From Ascoidea rubescens DSM 1968 (taxonomy: Eukaryota > Ascomycota > Saccharomycetes > Ascoideales > Ascoideaceae), in the NCBI RefSeq assembly GCF_001661345.1, contig NW_017962922.1:478040-542039 (forward strand): a stretch of 64,000 bases of DNA, in the 5' to 3' direction. Shown piece by piece: positions 1 to 11,210 of this stretch (the first letter of the stretch is position 1; each line of letters starts with the position of its first letter). The position numbers and the translations under genes were made by a program. Under the pieces are notes generated by a model. It was not told the DNA's origin, made no database searches, and worked only from the letters and a program-made list of their open reading frames with translations.

Positions 1-2511
1 TTTGATGATAATGACAAGAGGTTTCCTATTGATGACTTTTCAGATTTTGATTCATCATCATCTGAAGATGATTTCAATTTATTCGAAGAACCTGGAATAA
101 CGCCGAAAAACAATGAACGAGATGCAACCAAAGAACCAGATGCTACTGACGATGAATGGAAAAAACAATATAATGCTCCTGATCTATCTAAGGTTAATAT
201 TTTCAGTCTCTCTGAAAATGAAATTGATTCAAACCAACAGGAAATAATAAACAAAAAATATTTTGATTTGCCTAGTGAAAGCCAAATTCCAACAAGCTCC
301 ATTACAAGTGATTTTGAGTTTGATAATAACAACAAAGATATTTTTGATTTTTCAACCTCTGATTTTCGGGATGATAGTCCTTCAGTGCTTTTGACTGATA
401 ATCCAAAATTTAGGTCAGTACCAATTCAAGTTACAAATGGGTTTCAATCAAATTTATATACAACTCAGGTTGAAAAGCAAGCTGAGGATCCTAATTTGGA
501 ACAAATAATTCAGATTAATGATTCCGATTCTGATTTCAATTCTGATTTTGATTCTGATTTAACTATTGAAAAAAAAGCAGAAAAATCAAATGGAACTAGT
601 TTAAAAATGTTCCCCCCATCGGTTTTCTCAACCCCAACTGATAAAATTTTACCAAAACATAATTTTAATAAACATTTTGATAATGATGATTTAAAAATAA
701 AAAGCAATCATTCAAAAGTTCACTCAGATAGAAATGAAAATGAAAATGAAAATGAAAATGAAATATTTACTAATGCTAATAACAACAAAAACAATAATAT
801 TGGAAAGAATAATGAAGAAGATAAAATAAGAATTAAAGCTAAAAGAAAAATCAGTTCTGATGAAGTAATAGATTTGACAGAGTCGAAAATTTTGCCAAAG
901 AAAAGGAAAGATTACTCAAATAAAGATTTGGATTTGGCTTTAGGAATAGAAAAATTAGCTAATGAAATTTTATTGTATATTAAAAATAAAGTGGTTGCTT
1001 ATGATCTTAATAATTCTAATGTAGTTAAGAAAATTAAAATGATGATTATTCCAATGAATGAATGTATCAATGAGTTGATAAATTATGAGTGTTTAGAAAA
1101 TCCTAAAGTGCTTCATAAATGTTTTTCTAGTATTTCAGAATTACAAAATTTGGTAAAAAAGTCTAACCCCGATGAAAAATCTGGTGATTACCATGAAATA
1201 ATAGAAATATTGAATTCTTTAACGGCTAAGTGGAAATTTTTTGAAAATAAAAACATTATAAAGACAAACGATGAAACTGAGTTGAACGAAAATAATAGGT
1301 TAGGTAGTAATATCGATTTAAAGAATAACAATAGTGCGTCGGAAGACAAAGAGATTAAAGGATATAAAGAGGTTAATAAAACAGATTTTAATGATATTGA
1401 CACATCAAATATATCCACCGAAGATAAAATTGATTTGAGTGATAAGATTACTGGTAATGTTGAAATTACCAAAGATAATGAAATTATTAAAGATATTGAG
1501 GATATTGAAAAAGATGATGTTGTTATTACTATTTTTGAAAATAACAAAGCCATCGAAGGAAATATTTTTGATAATAAGTCTATTGAAGAGAATAAAAATC
1601 TTGAAAAAAAAGACATTGAGGTTGAAACAATTATTAAAAGTAACGAAGCTTCAAAAGAATTTAAACTCAGCAAAAATGACAATTTTATTGAAACTACTAG
1701 TAATTTTACAAAGAGCGATAAAATTATTGAGGATAGCAAAATTTTGAACAATGTTGAAAACTCTGAAGATGACCGAAATAAAAAAAGTGTTGAGACCTCT
1801 AGGTTTACTAAAGATCAAGAAAATATTGAAGTAAATAAAGGTATATTATCTGACAACGAGTTTTTCAGTATTCTGAACGAAGAAGTGATGAATTTACCCA
1901 GTGATGATTCTAAACTTTCCTCATTAGGAAGTAAAATTTCAGTTAACAAAGATATACAAACTAGTAAAAACGATGAAATATATTTGGATGATGATTTATT
2001 TGAATCGTTAGATTTTGAAGATTTCATTAATATCAGTGATGGTGAAAATGACGATGATAGCGATAGCATAAATGAGGAAAATCTGAATGGTGCTCTAGCC
2101 AACAACAAAAGAGACAGCTCAAAAAATCTGGTTACTTTAAAAGACTTTTTTTCCAGTGATAGCATCTCTAGTGTGGAGGAAAACATAGTTGAAAAAAATA
2201 AGAAACATCAAAGGAAAAGAAAAAGCAAAAGGAAAAAGGAAACAAAAGATGTAAAACAAGAATATTTTGAAGGGCCTTTTGCAAATATTGATTTTCCTAT
2301 TGATCACAATGTTCCCGATATTGAGTTAAGTGATTCGACCTCTGACTGGGAACATGGTGAGAGATACATCAAAGTAAGCCAACCCAAAATGTTTTATACA
2401 CCCTCAAGAGATAGAAGGAATCTAAAAACATTTCAGGAGCTTGTCGATGATGCAGGCTCTGCTGAAAACTCCGGCTCTGATTCTGAGAAAATTGAGCAGG
2501 TGTTGTTTTGA
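1..2511 (+). CDS. Acidic, disordered protein with SUMO-interaction-like motifs (5' end outside window)
   Basis: The frame is open from base 1 and stops at 2509-2511, so about 836 residues are visible and the true start lies to the left. I do not recognise the family. The protein is rich in Asp, Glu, Asn, Ser and Lys, with no visible folded catalytic domain. Several hydrophobic cores are followed by acidic/Ser runs that look like SUMO-interaction motifs: IIQINDSDSD (near 505), VIDLTES (near 865), FINISDGEN (near 2023) and IELSDSTSD (near 2319). A basic stretch (KRKRKSKRKK-like) lies near 2210-2245 and could be a nuclear localisation signal. A short Asn-Glu repeat is encoded near 735-760. The C-terminal part (PKMFYTPSRDRRN, then FQELVDD) looks the most ordered. 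A nuclear, SUMO-binding scaffold role is inference only. Confidence 0.8.
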   Translation, partial: FDDNDKRFPIDDFSDFDSSSSEDDFNLFEEPGITPKNNERDATKEPDATDDEWKKQYNAPDLSKVNIFSLSENEIDSNQQEIINKKYFDLPSESQIPTSSITSDFEFDNNNKDIFDFSTSDFRDDSPSVLLTDNPKFRSVPIQVTNGFQSNLYTTQVEKQAEDPNLEQIIQINDSDSDFNSDFDSDLTIEKKAEKSNGTSLKMFPPSVFSTPTDKILPKHNFNKHFDNDDLKIKSNHSKVHSDRNENENENENEIFTNANNNKNNNIGKNNEEDKIRIKAKRKISSDEVIDLTESKILPKKRKDYSNKDLDLALGIEKLANEILLYIKNKVVAYDLNNSNVVKKIKMMIIPMNECINELINYECLENPKVLHKCFSSISELQNLVKKSNPDEKSGDYHEIIEILNSLTAKWKFFENKNIIKTNDETELNENNRLGSNIDLKNNNSASEDKEIKGYKEVNKTDFNDIDTSNISTEDKIDLSDKITGNVEITKDNEIIKDIEDIEKDDVVITIFENNKAIEGNIFDNKSIEENKNLEKKDIEVETIIKSNEASKEFKLSKNDNFIETTSNFTKSDKIIEDSKILNNVENSEDDRNKKSVETSRFTKDQENIEVNKGILSDNEFFSILNEEVMNLPSDDSKLSSLGSKISVNKDIQTSKNDEIYLDDDLFESLDFEDFINISDGENDDDSDSINEENLNGALANNKRDSSKNLVTLKDFFSSDSISSVEENIVEKNKKHQRKRKSKRKKETKDVKQEYFEGPFANIDFPIDHNVPDIELSDSTSDWEHGERYIKVSQPKMFYTPSRDRRNLKTFQELVDDAGSAENSGSDSEKIEQVLF

Positions 2512-2815
2512 GAGGTTTTTCAGCTCTGCAATTATTTCTGCTCTTGCACAAATAAAAGAAAATAAAAGAAAATAAAAGATAATATGATAAAATATAATGA
2601 TAAAAAGATTGTTCTATAAATCACTATGTATGATTATGTAGTTTTATGCATTCTCTGCGCACACTGCATATTCATTGAATCCATTGTTGTGGGTCTGCGG
2701 GTAATGTTTTGAAAAATAAAAATTTTCTCACTGAAAAATTTGTAGAGTTTATTTGGGAATTAGAGTAATTGGAGCTGTTTGATCTGAAGAAGTGGTTACA
2801 GTTTATTTGGATAGT
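2512..2815. other. Short AT-rich intergenic region
   Basis: This holds the 3' flank of the acidic protein and the promoter of the Utp12-domain gene. Imperfect repeats of an 'aaataaaaga' unit lie at about 2550-2580. No RNA gene or clear promoter element was seen. Confidence 0.5.
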
Positions 2816-4954
2816 ATGGCCAGCGTTGCAGTCGAACCTTCTTCCAATTTAGTGGCTTGTTTTGTCAATGGGAAGCTCAGGTCAGAATTGACCATATCAT
2901 CATTAGCTGAGTGTTTTGTACAGGAAGATGGGAAATTGAATTTGCAAAACTCACTGACAATACAATTTGGATTAACCAAAAATGAATCGATAAAGCTGAT
3001 ATCCTGGTTTGTGAAATCTAGGTCTCAGCTGAGTTCAAATAAAAGAACCATATCTGCTGCTAAAGAAAACAAAAGCGAAGATATTGAAATTTTTCTATTG
3101 GCACTACTCCAAAATGACACTATTAATGTGTATTCAATATTTCAAAAAGCACTAATAAAAACTATCGATCTTTCTCAGCAGACAATATCTATTTCTTTCT
3201 TAAATGACAAGATTTATGCTATTGATAAAAGTCTTAATATCAAAAGTCTTACCATTGACAACAAGTTTAATTATAAGTTGGAACAGATCAGGTCATTGTC
3301 TGAAAACTCCACTTTAAAACGGTTTGATACTAACACTAAACAAAATGAAATTGAAACTTGTATGGAAATTATTGAATTTAATACTCGATTTTACTTGTTT
3401 GTATCAATAAAAAACAACATATTTTTAGTTGATGTCAATAGACCTCAGGATATTATTGAAGCAAAGCTATCAGAAAAATTGAAAAACTTTTCAAGAGTCC
3501 AGATTCATAAAAGCATTTTAGCCGAAATTGAATACTATAATCTTATTTTTCTTGACCAAACAGACGACAAGCAAATTAATATTGCAACACTTGAAGCGAT
3601 AGACCCTGCGTTTCAAATAAAAACTTCAAAACACTTTTTAAACAAACAAAAACCAAATTTCAAAATAAATTATGTCAATACCGTTACTGCTTCATCTTCA
3701 ATTAATAGTTGTGAATTAATCAATATATTGGACAGCCAAGTGCTAGTAACATTTTTAACTAATAATGTTATTGAATTTTTCTTTAATCCATTCTCAAGTT
3801 CTACAAAAAAAAAGTCAAATCTTAGACTTACCTTCAACAAATTGAATTACAAGCTAAAATCGATTTTTTATAATGAAATAATTTCAAAAAATCATATTAC
3901 AGTATCATTTTTGACAAAAACTAATCTGCAATTATGTCTATTTTCTATAAACAATTTTGACATAAAGCAAATTAGTAATGATGATGATGTCACCAATATT
4001 TTTGTGAATTTTCCAGAGCTTGACTCAACACCAAGAGTTATTGAACCTGATTTTCATAATAAAAAAGTCAAAGATACTAAATTGAAAGAAAATACCGATG
4101 CTAATATTACTACTAGCATTAATAATAATAACAATAAGTTGAAAGAAGATAATAAATCGAAAGATGATATCCCTGTTGAACTTCCTATGACTAAAACTAA
4201 ATTAAAAAAGTTAGAAAAATCAAAAAAGCTTGCTAAGAAGGTAGCTGAGGAAAAGAAAATAATTCCTATGGATGTTGTAGTGTCTGAGGCAGTTAAATAT
4301 TTAAATGGAGATGAACCATCAAAGAAAAAAATAAAATATATATTGAATTTAAGTTATCCAACAACCCCAGCTAAAAAAGATAATAAAATCAACTCCATAA
4401 ATGTTAAAACAAATTTAGAAAATTTTATAAAGTTAATTGTCAAATCATTAAAGTCAAACGGCAATTTGGTTAACGTTTTTGTGCTGATTTCCAATTTCTT
4501 CTTGAAGCAATATTCTAATTCTAATAAAATCGATCCCAGCTATAATATCCTCAGCTTATGGATTAAAAATTTACTTTTAATTCATGGAGGATGTATTCTT
4601 AGTAATGCAATTTCATCAAACAGTAAGGAAGAACCAAATGCCATAAATAATATAAGAGCAATTAATAACATAATTAATAAGAAAAGGGCTTCTTTGTCAA
4701 CATACTTGTTATTGCAAGGAAGATTAAATTTATTAAAATCGCAATATTCCTTAAGAAGCGAACTTTCAAATATGGAAAGAAAGAGCTTCAAAGGCTCTAT
4801 TTACGATAATCCCTTGGATCATCATGAAGTGAGCGATGATGGTGTGCAGCATATAAAAACAGATAACATTGTATTTGCTAATGGTGAAAATGATGAAGAA
4901 GACTTTGAGAATAGCGATGCTGAAATAGCACCTGAGTTAATCGAAGAAGATTAG
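2816..4954 (+). CDS. U3 snoRNP / t-UTP subunit with C-terminal Utp12 domain (UTP5/UTP9 type)
   Basis: The product is 712 aa from ATG 2816; the frame extends upstream to a GTG at 2792, but 2816 is the first ATG. Residues 1-400 have the beta-rich, weakly conserved character of the WD40 propellers of t-UTP proteins. A Lys-rich linker follows (near 4190-4260). The C-terminal part carries the Utp12-type helical signature: a long amphipathic region with SLWIKNLLLIHGG, then RASLSTYLLLQGRLNLLKSQ, and an acidic tail ending ELIEED. In yeast, Utp5 and Utp9 share this architecture and belong to the t-UTP/UtpA complex, which binds nascent pre-rRNA in the nucleolus and supports rDNA transcription and 18S maturation. 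I cannot separate UTP5 from UTP9 by eye; UTP9 is slightly favoured by the divergent N-terminus. Confidence 0.72.
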   Translation: MASVAVEPSSNLVACFVNGKLRSELTISSLAECFVQEDGKLNLQNSLTIQFGLTKNESIKLISWFVKSRSQLSSNKRTISAAKENKSEDIEIFLLALLQNDTINVYSIFQKALIKTIDLSQQTISISFLNDKIYAIDKSLNIKSLTIDNKFNYKLEQIRSLSENSTLKRFDTNTKQNEIETCMEIIEFNTRFYLFVSIKNNIFLVDVNRPQDIIEAKLSEKLKNFSRVQIHKSILAEIEYYNLIFLDQTDDKQINIATLEAIDPAFQIKTSKHFLNKQKPNFKINYVNTVTASSSINSCELINILDSQVLVTFLTNNVIEFFFNPFSSSTKKKSNLRLTFNKLNYKLKSIFYNEIISKNHITVSFLTKTNLQLCLFSINNFDIKQISNDDDVTNIFVNFPELDSTPRVIEPDFHNKKVKDTKLKENTDANITTSINNNNNKLKEDNKSKDDIPVELPMTKTKLKKLEKSKKLAKKVAEEKKIIPMDVVVSEAVKYLNGDEPSKKKIKYILNLSYPTTPAKKDNKINSINVKTNLENFIKLIVKSLKSNGNLVNVFVLISNFFLKQYSNSNKIDPSYNILSLWIKNLLLIHGGCILSNAISSNSKEEPNAINNIRAINNIINKKRASLSTYLLLQGRLNLLKSQYSLRSELSNMERKSFKGSIYDNPLDHHEVSDDGVQHIKTDNIVFANGENDEEDFENSDAEIAPELIEED

Positions 4955-7223
4955 AAAATTATTAAGATTTTTTATAGTTCTGTATATTATACTTTAATTT
5001 TATATCATTGATTGGTAAAAATTAACGACTTTTCAAAAAAAACATTTTTTGGATGGAATCTTTCTTTATGAAATTGGTAAGAACAAATTTTAAAACCCAC
5101 TCTAAAATTCAGAGCTACTTATGAATTTATCATAATTTAGTTTTAATATAGTTGCAGTTTTAAAGCATGAAATTTGAAAACTGATGATTTTGTTGATTTG
5201 GAAAGAGTGGCAAAATCTAGTGTGGTAAAGAAATAAAAATAAAGTAATTTAAACAGGTTTTGCTACAATAAAACTTTCTAAAAAATTACATTTCTTCCTT
5301 TTATAATTTTTTATAATGATAATGATTTAGCTGATTTTTTTGAATGATTAAAAACCTACAAAAAAATAATTCCAAGTAATTAGTATTAAAAAATAAATAA
5401 ATAATTCAAGAAGTAAAAAAACAAAAAAGAATAATTATTCACCAAATAAAAGAATAAAATGATTGAGATGGTTATTATCATGCAAAGTAAATAATCAAAG
5501 CTTATCAGATGGTAGATGAGGTAAAATAGGCTCAATCAAATAAAATGGTATACTTTTAAATAGCATTCTCAATAACACCAAATAAGATATTCTCTAAAAG
5601 CGGGATTTTTCTGTTTATGACCGCACTTGAACACACAGCCTAAAACAGGATACGTCAGTCCTGATAGTCAAGGGTTTGCGTGAAGATAATGCTGACTAAG
5701 TTTTGCTCCATGCACTCATGCATTGTGCATACTAATGTTTTAGGTTTCATGTTTAATCTGTAAATCTTTGTCGGTAACTTTAAAAAAAAAAAAAAAACAT
5801 ATTCCTGATAATAAAAGCCCATTGCTATTTATTTTGATATATCTCATATTAATTTACTATACTGTAATTCAATTATACTTTGTGCCGTTGTTATTGTTTT
5901 TGCTAATATCCATTGGATGTATTGATTACTCGAATGGATGGCCAGTTATAGTTGGTATAGGCATCAAATCGATTACTAGCGACTGATTGCTATCAAATTA
6001 CTGGCTTTGTGAACTTCACTTGATCCGCTTATAGTTATATGACATATAAAAAGCACTCATTTAAGTATATTCGACTCGTCTAGTGATTGTTGTTAAATTT
6101 GTGGTGATCTTTGACTGTCTCCAAAACCGGGCCATATATCTGAGACAACTTTAAAACTGCTTTGAAACTGCTTCAGCATATTAAATGATTTGTTTTTGCC
6201 ATCATTTCACTAACAACAGTGTCTTTGGCCATAATTCATCATATCTCAATATGTATATGATTATGCTGCTGTGCCGTAACCGAATATTATTATCAAAATT
6301 ACTATTTCTAGTCCAATTATTCGATATACCAAACAACAGAATACTGCCGAATAACCACAGTCGTTATCTAGTGTATTTGGGCCATTTAGAACAACGATAC
6401 AAATTGTATTATCAGTATCCATTACCATATTGTGTGTGTAATTCAGGCCAAAAACAAACATATAAACAGACACCAAACAACACAAACGCACAAGTGATGA
6501 TTGGTTGTAGAAATCAGTGTTAATCAGTGTTGCAATTTGGTGTCCTGGATATCGGTTCACATCCAGCTGCAACAATACAGCACTAGTATTAGGTGTGCAG
6601 ATAATATTTTGCTTTGGAGAATAGTCAAATGCAAAACTGTCCAGTATTGCAATAATTTAAGAGTCCAATCGCCCAATATTCTAATAGTCCAATCACCCAA
6701 TAGTCCAGTGATTTTAACATGTCACAGCCCAACACATCCAGTATAACAAATACAAATGTGACTGTTAATACAAACAATTACGAATGCAAATTAATAACTT
6801 GGATATTGACCATGACAGTTTTCTACACACATGTAGTGTGATACTCCAATAATATCACATTACGTATCACATTACATATTACATAGTGGCATTGTGAATT
6901 ATTATTTTAGTAAGTGTGAACATCTATATTACAATCTGGAACATAGTTTATAATATACTTGGGCCATTATTTTGCTAACTATTTTTGTCAACTATTTGAA
7001 TAAGATTTTGAATAAGATTTTGAATAAGATTTTGAATAAGATTTTTAGGAGATTTTCAGGAGATTTTTATAAAATAATAACAAATATTTTATTCCAAATT
7101 ATAATTATTGTAACAATTTCTACAATCAACATTTTCGTATATAATCATCATATAAATTAACCTTCCGCACCTTTTGTTTTATTATTTTGTTTTTACACTA
7201 TTCAATAATTCAATTTCCACAAA
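4955..7223. other. 2.3 kb intergenic region without a convincing gene
   Basis: This is AT-rich with a GC-richer patch at about 5595-5770. Small open frames at 5768-5986, 6185-6523 (+) and 6261-6575 (-) overlap on opposite strands, have no recognisable domain and look like chance. A short direct repeat of 'agtccaatc.cccaat' occurs at about 6660-6710. A 12 bp tandem repeat lies at 6995-7046 (listed separately). No tRNA B-box or splice-site chain was found. The right part is presumably promoter for the CCCH protein. Confidence 0.5.
6995..7046 (+). repeat. 12 bp tandem repeat, about four copies
   Basis: The unit 'ttgaataagatt' is repeated about four times head to tail, beginning in 'actatttgaa' and ending at 'ttttaggag'. 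It lies about 180 bp upstream of the CCCH zinc-finger gene. Confidence 0.85.
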
Positions 7224-7691
7224 ATGAATGAGTATTCAAACAATCCTAGGACCAACCTTGATAATTATCAATTTTTAAATTATTCATTACTCAATGAGAT
7301 TGATAATTTGTCAAAATATACACCAGTTTGTGATTCCAAGTTTACTTACAATCACAATTTTACTTACCATCCTAATCCTGATCCTGATCCTAATTCTAAT
7401 CCTAATTACAATACCAATCACAACTGCAACCACAGTCACAACCACACTGATAATGTCAATCACAATATGATTTATTACAAGAAAAAAAACTTCTTGTACA
7501 AAACTGCAATTTGCATTTCATATTTCACTGGTCAACAATGCAGATTTGGCAGCTTTTGCAATTATGCCCATTCGTTGGACAAAATTCGACCCATCAATGT
7601 TCCGTGTGGATATAAAACCAAGTTATGTTGCAACGAATACACATATCTCTGCAATTTCAAACATTGTTTTTATCTTCACTACGATGAGTGA
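7224..7691 (+). CDS. Minimal tandem CCCH zinc-finger protein (TIS11/CTH type)
   Basis: The product is 155 aa from ATG 7224, in a good yeast context (CACAAAATG). Residues 45-80 are a low-complexity Asn/Pro/Asp/His stretch. The last 70 residues hold two CCCH fingers. The first, after the lead-in YKTAIC, has spacing C-x8-C-x5-C-x3-H (CISYFTGQQC..CRFGSFC..NYAH), the exact tristetraprolin spacing. The second, after YKTKLC, reads C-x7-C-x4-C-x3-H, shorter than the usual x8/x5. The protein ends four residues after the second finger. In the family (yeast Cth1/Cth2, animal TTP) the fingers bind UAUUUAUU elements in mRNA 3' UTRs and promote decay, for example on iron limitation. The family is clear; whether the altered second finger still binds RNA is unknown. 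Confidence 0.85.
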   Translation: MNEYSNNPRTNLDNYQFLNYSLLNEIDNLSKYTPVCDSKFTYNHNFTYHPNPDPDPNSNPNYNTNHNCNHSHNHTDNVNHNMIYYKKKNFLYKTAICISYFTGQQCRFGSFCNYAHSLDKIRPINVPCGYKTKLCCNEYTYLCNFKHCFYLHYDE

Positions 7692-8032
7692 GTGGTAGCC
7701 AATGCTGGTGTTGAAAGGTTCATTCTGGTGTTGAACGGTCGGTTATCTGTTGTTTTCATATATTATAATTATAATTATAATTATTGTTTGTTGTTTAAAC
7801 ATATGCTGAGAACAGCTGTTTTTTATGATTATGTTTAGCTTTGATATTAATGTTGATACTAGTTTTATTTTTATATTTTGATACTGCCCAGGTATTTGTT
7901 GAATAGTTAATCAAATGACATTTACCGAATATCAGTAATGTAGACTCAAGTACTATCTCCAGTCAGAACTCGATTGTATGAATTATACATTATCCACATA
8001 TATCACCAGTACTATATCCAATATTGATGGTT

Positions 8033-8064
<32 letters not shown>

Positions 8065-8088
8065 GATGATGATGATGATGATGATGAT
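8033..8088 (+). repeat. (TTG)n followed by (ATG)n microsatellite
   Basis: About eleven TTG units run directly into about eight ATG/GAT units. Read on the other strand, the first part is CAA/AAC, complementary in sense to the tract at 8995-9038. Confidence 0.9.
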
Positions 8089-8994
8089 ATAATATTGTCA
8101 GATGAATGAAGTTGATTTCCTAGTATTGTTATCACACCCTGAACCGGGCTTGTTGATCAGCAGATTCTGTTGGACTAACAACGTTGTTGTGCCATGTTAT
8201 CAGCTCCCAATAACGCCATGTGTGTAAACAACATACTTTTGAGCAACACCATCAGCTTCATCTGTTGCAACTGCCACCATCGCAGTCAATCAACTGTTCA
8301 ATAGTTACCAGAACCGACATTTAGTCCACCAGCTGTAGGATGTTCAAGCTAGGCACAAACAACGGCAACGCAGCCAATAGACGTAAGAAACCACAGCACC
8401 TCAGCACTGCTCGCTGTGATTGATGCTGAACATTGTTGATTGTTGATTGTTGATTGTTGATCGATTGACTGGGATGAGTGCTTTGAAACGTTGTGTTGCA
8501 ATATCGTTGCTGTTTATATATACTATGATACTTTGTAGCCGGTGGATATTGTGTCAGCACTAACAAATGAAAATTTTTCGCATTACCACTATGGAAGCTG
8601 TTCATCAGCCAGGTGCTGGATCTGATTGATTGTTGTGATAAACAGTGATGATTGATACAACAATGCATTGGATATGAGTAGAGCTGGAGTTGGAACACAA
8701 TTTGTATCTGCCATTGCATCCGCAGTTGCAGCTAACACAGCTGCTGCTTGACAGGATAATGTGGAAATACTGAGCAATGTTCTGGATGATATTGTTGTAT
8801 ATTATAGTCTATATATTGGTGGATAGATGTGCAATTGTGATGTGAATTGATGATACAGCAATGTTGATTGATATTAATGGAGACAACAACAGATAGTGTG
8901 AGCAAGCATATAATTTTGATGAAGGATATGATGTGAGAATGGTGATAGAGATGACGATGGCAAATAGCAATAAACAGACCACAATAAAGTTAGT

Positions 8995-9039
<45 letters not shown>

Positions 9040-9057
9040 AATAATAATAATAATAAT
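8995..9057 (+). repeat. (AAC)n followed by (AAT)n microsatellite
   Basis: About fourteen AAC units pass into about seven AAT units. With the TTG tract at 8033 it forms a long imperfect inverted repeat about 0.9 kb apart. Confidence 0.9.
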
Positions 9058-11210
9058 GTCTTAAACATGAATCACCAACCATGTTCAGTTGAAGTTGGTG
9101 GATATTGCTGCTGTATATATAGATTGAGAGTGTACTGTTGCCAAAAAGATATCTGTCGCAGCAGCTGGCGAGGTATCAAAGAATCGGATAGATTGTTCTG
9201 CGACGTGTCGGTTGTGGAGCAGTGGAAAGCGCAGGTGATTCTGAGCACATCGACATATTACAAGCAGAGAACAATAGCGGCAAAACAACAAGCATCAACG
9301 GCAGCATTGGCCAGACGCGAAACGCAGCAGAGGCAGCAGAGGCAGCAGAATTGGCAGCGTCCAGAAGGGAGCAGTGGTGTGCTGCAGTTCCTGCAGGTAG
9401 TGCGTATGCACACAGGCCAGATCGCATCGGCAGGCACACGCGACTGTCGTGTGCCAGATGCGGCGTGCGTATGCACCTGCTCATTGGTTTGGTTTGGTTT
9501 GGTTTGTGTTTTGTGTTTTGTGTTTTGTGACTGTGTTTTTTGGTGTTTCCACGTCTCTTGTAAACACTTTTCACCAGAAATCGTGATGATGGTGTAGCTC
9601 AACCGTCATTGTAATAAATATAATAATCCTACAGATAACCAGGAGAGCCTATTTAGAATATCACACCCAGATCTGTGCTCCACATTAGAATGCCATGCTG
9701 ATTATACCAATCTATCTTGTTTTTCTGTTATCATTTTATTTGAAATAATAATGAACTTAAAGATTATAGCAATTTTTGATATTCAAAGTTTTATTTATAA
9801 TTATAAAAGAAAATATTTCTTTTATAAAATATAGCATTAAACTGGTCAGTTTTGATTTTTTAAAAGTTTAAGTGATTGCAAGGATAGTAATTGATGACAA
9901 AAGATATGTTGATAAGCAATATTTATGATTTTTTGAGATTATTTTTAAGCTTGATTTTAGAAATCGATTTTGTTATTTGTTATTTTTCACATAACTAAAA
10001 TTTAAAGGCATATATTATATTTGGGTTTTACTTGTTTCTTAACAATTTTTGTGAATTTAATATGTTTGATGTTTTTCAAGTTTTAGTTTATAATAATTTA
10101 TCAATATTAAAATGTGAAATAAAATTTAATATTATTATATCACTGCTAAATAAAAACCAATGATGGTAAGTAGTCAAGCAGTGATTATTAGTCTTCCTGC
10201 AACATTTTTTTATAATAAAATAGGCAGAATCTTTAAACTTGATTTTTGTTTTCTAGACCTGAATAGTTAATATTTTTATAAGATTAGTTCCAATGAAGCA
10301 ATCCAACTCAATTATTTAGTTATCGAATCAATGTATATATTTATACTAAAAACTAAAAGTGACAGGCTGATGGTGGTGGCAAGTCAATAAACCAATAATG
10401 GAAACCAATAATCTAATAGTTGGAAATAATCTGAATTTAATCTTTCTTTTAGAATTTAAATATATAAACAATGCTATTTATTTACTTCTGCCACAGTCTA
10501 TTAGCATAAATTGATATCGGGGTTACTAAATTATTTTCTGTTTGTTTTTGTTTTATTAAAAAAGCCTCACAAACCACGAAAATACCCAATCATAAAAATA
10601 TTAATAAAACTATGAAGAAAATAAAGATAGTAAATCTCCAAATTATCCGCAATAGTAATCCTATTTTTGATAAGACAGTAATAAATGTTTAAGAATATTG
10701 TAATTTTGGCTCAATTTTTTAAAACAAACATGGACTCAACAAATTTAATTTATCATTTAATTTTGATTCAAGAATTTGTCAAATATTGTTAACCTTTTGA
10801 TCAAGTACTGATTACTAGTTATGAAAATCAAAATCTTTCTCAGGATCATTGATATGATGTGAAAGAAAGTATCAAAAAAAAATGTTGTGTATTTATTTCT
10901 ACAGGATAGACTCCATGATTTTAGTTTAAAAAACAGAAAAAAATTGCAGAGTGATAAAAATAAAAAAATGATTTGATGGTTATTCAAAATTTAATTAGTT
11001 TAAAATTTAACAAAAATAGTTTTTTCCTCAAAAAATTAAATTTGAAATAATCAATAATTGAAAAAAAAAAAATTAAGTAGAAATAAAAAAAAAGTGAAAA
11101 ATAATAAAAATCATATTAAATAAATAAAATGTAAAATCATTAACAAAAAACAACAACAATAAAAAAAAATAATAAAAAACAAGCTATAAAAACGTTTAGT
11201 ATTTCAAAAT

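Larger units (their letters stand above)
7692..11210. other. 3.5 kb intergenic region with triplet repeats and a GC-richer island
   Basis: No convincing gene is seen. Left part: a (TTG)n(ATG)n tract at 8033-8088 and a 'gttgattgttgatt' repeat near 8435-8465. Middle: an (AAC)n(AAT)n tract at 8995-9057. The stretch 9140-9540 is distinctly GC-richer and has open frames in several phases (longest 9067-9597, +), but they overlap on both strands, encode low-complexity Gln/Ala/Cys-rich peptides and match no family I know. A 'tttgg' then 'tgtgttt' repeat occurs at about 9485-9530. From 9600 to 11210 it is plain AT-rich sequence forming the 3' flank of the sugar porter. Confidence 0.5.

Noticed and set aside
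9067-9597. 176-codon open frame (+) with overlapping frames on the minus strand
   Set aside because: It overlaps several equally long frames on both strands, gives low-complexity peptides and no domain, and lies in a GC-richer patch where long chance frames are expected.
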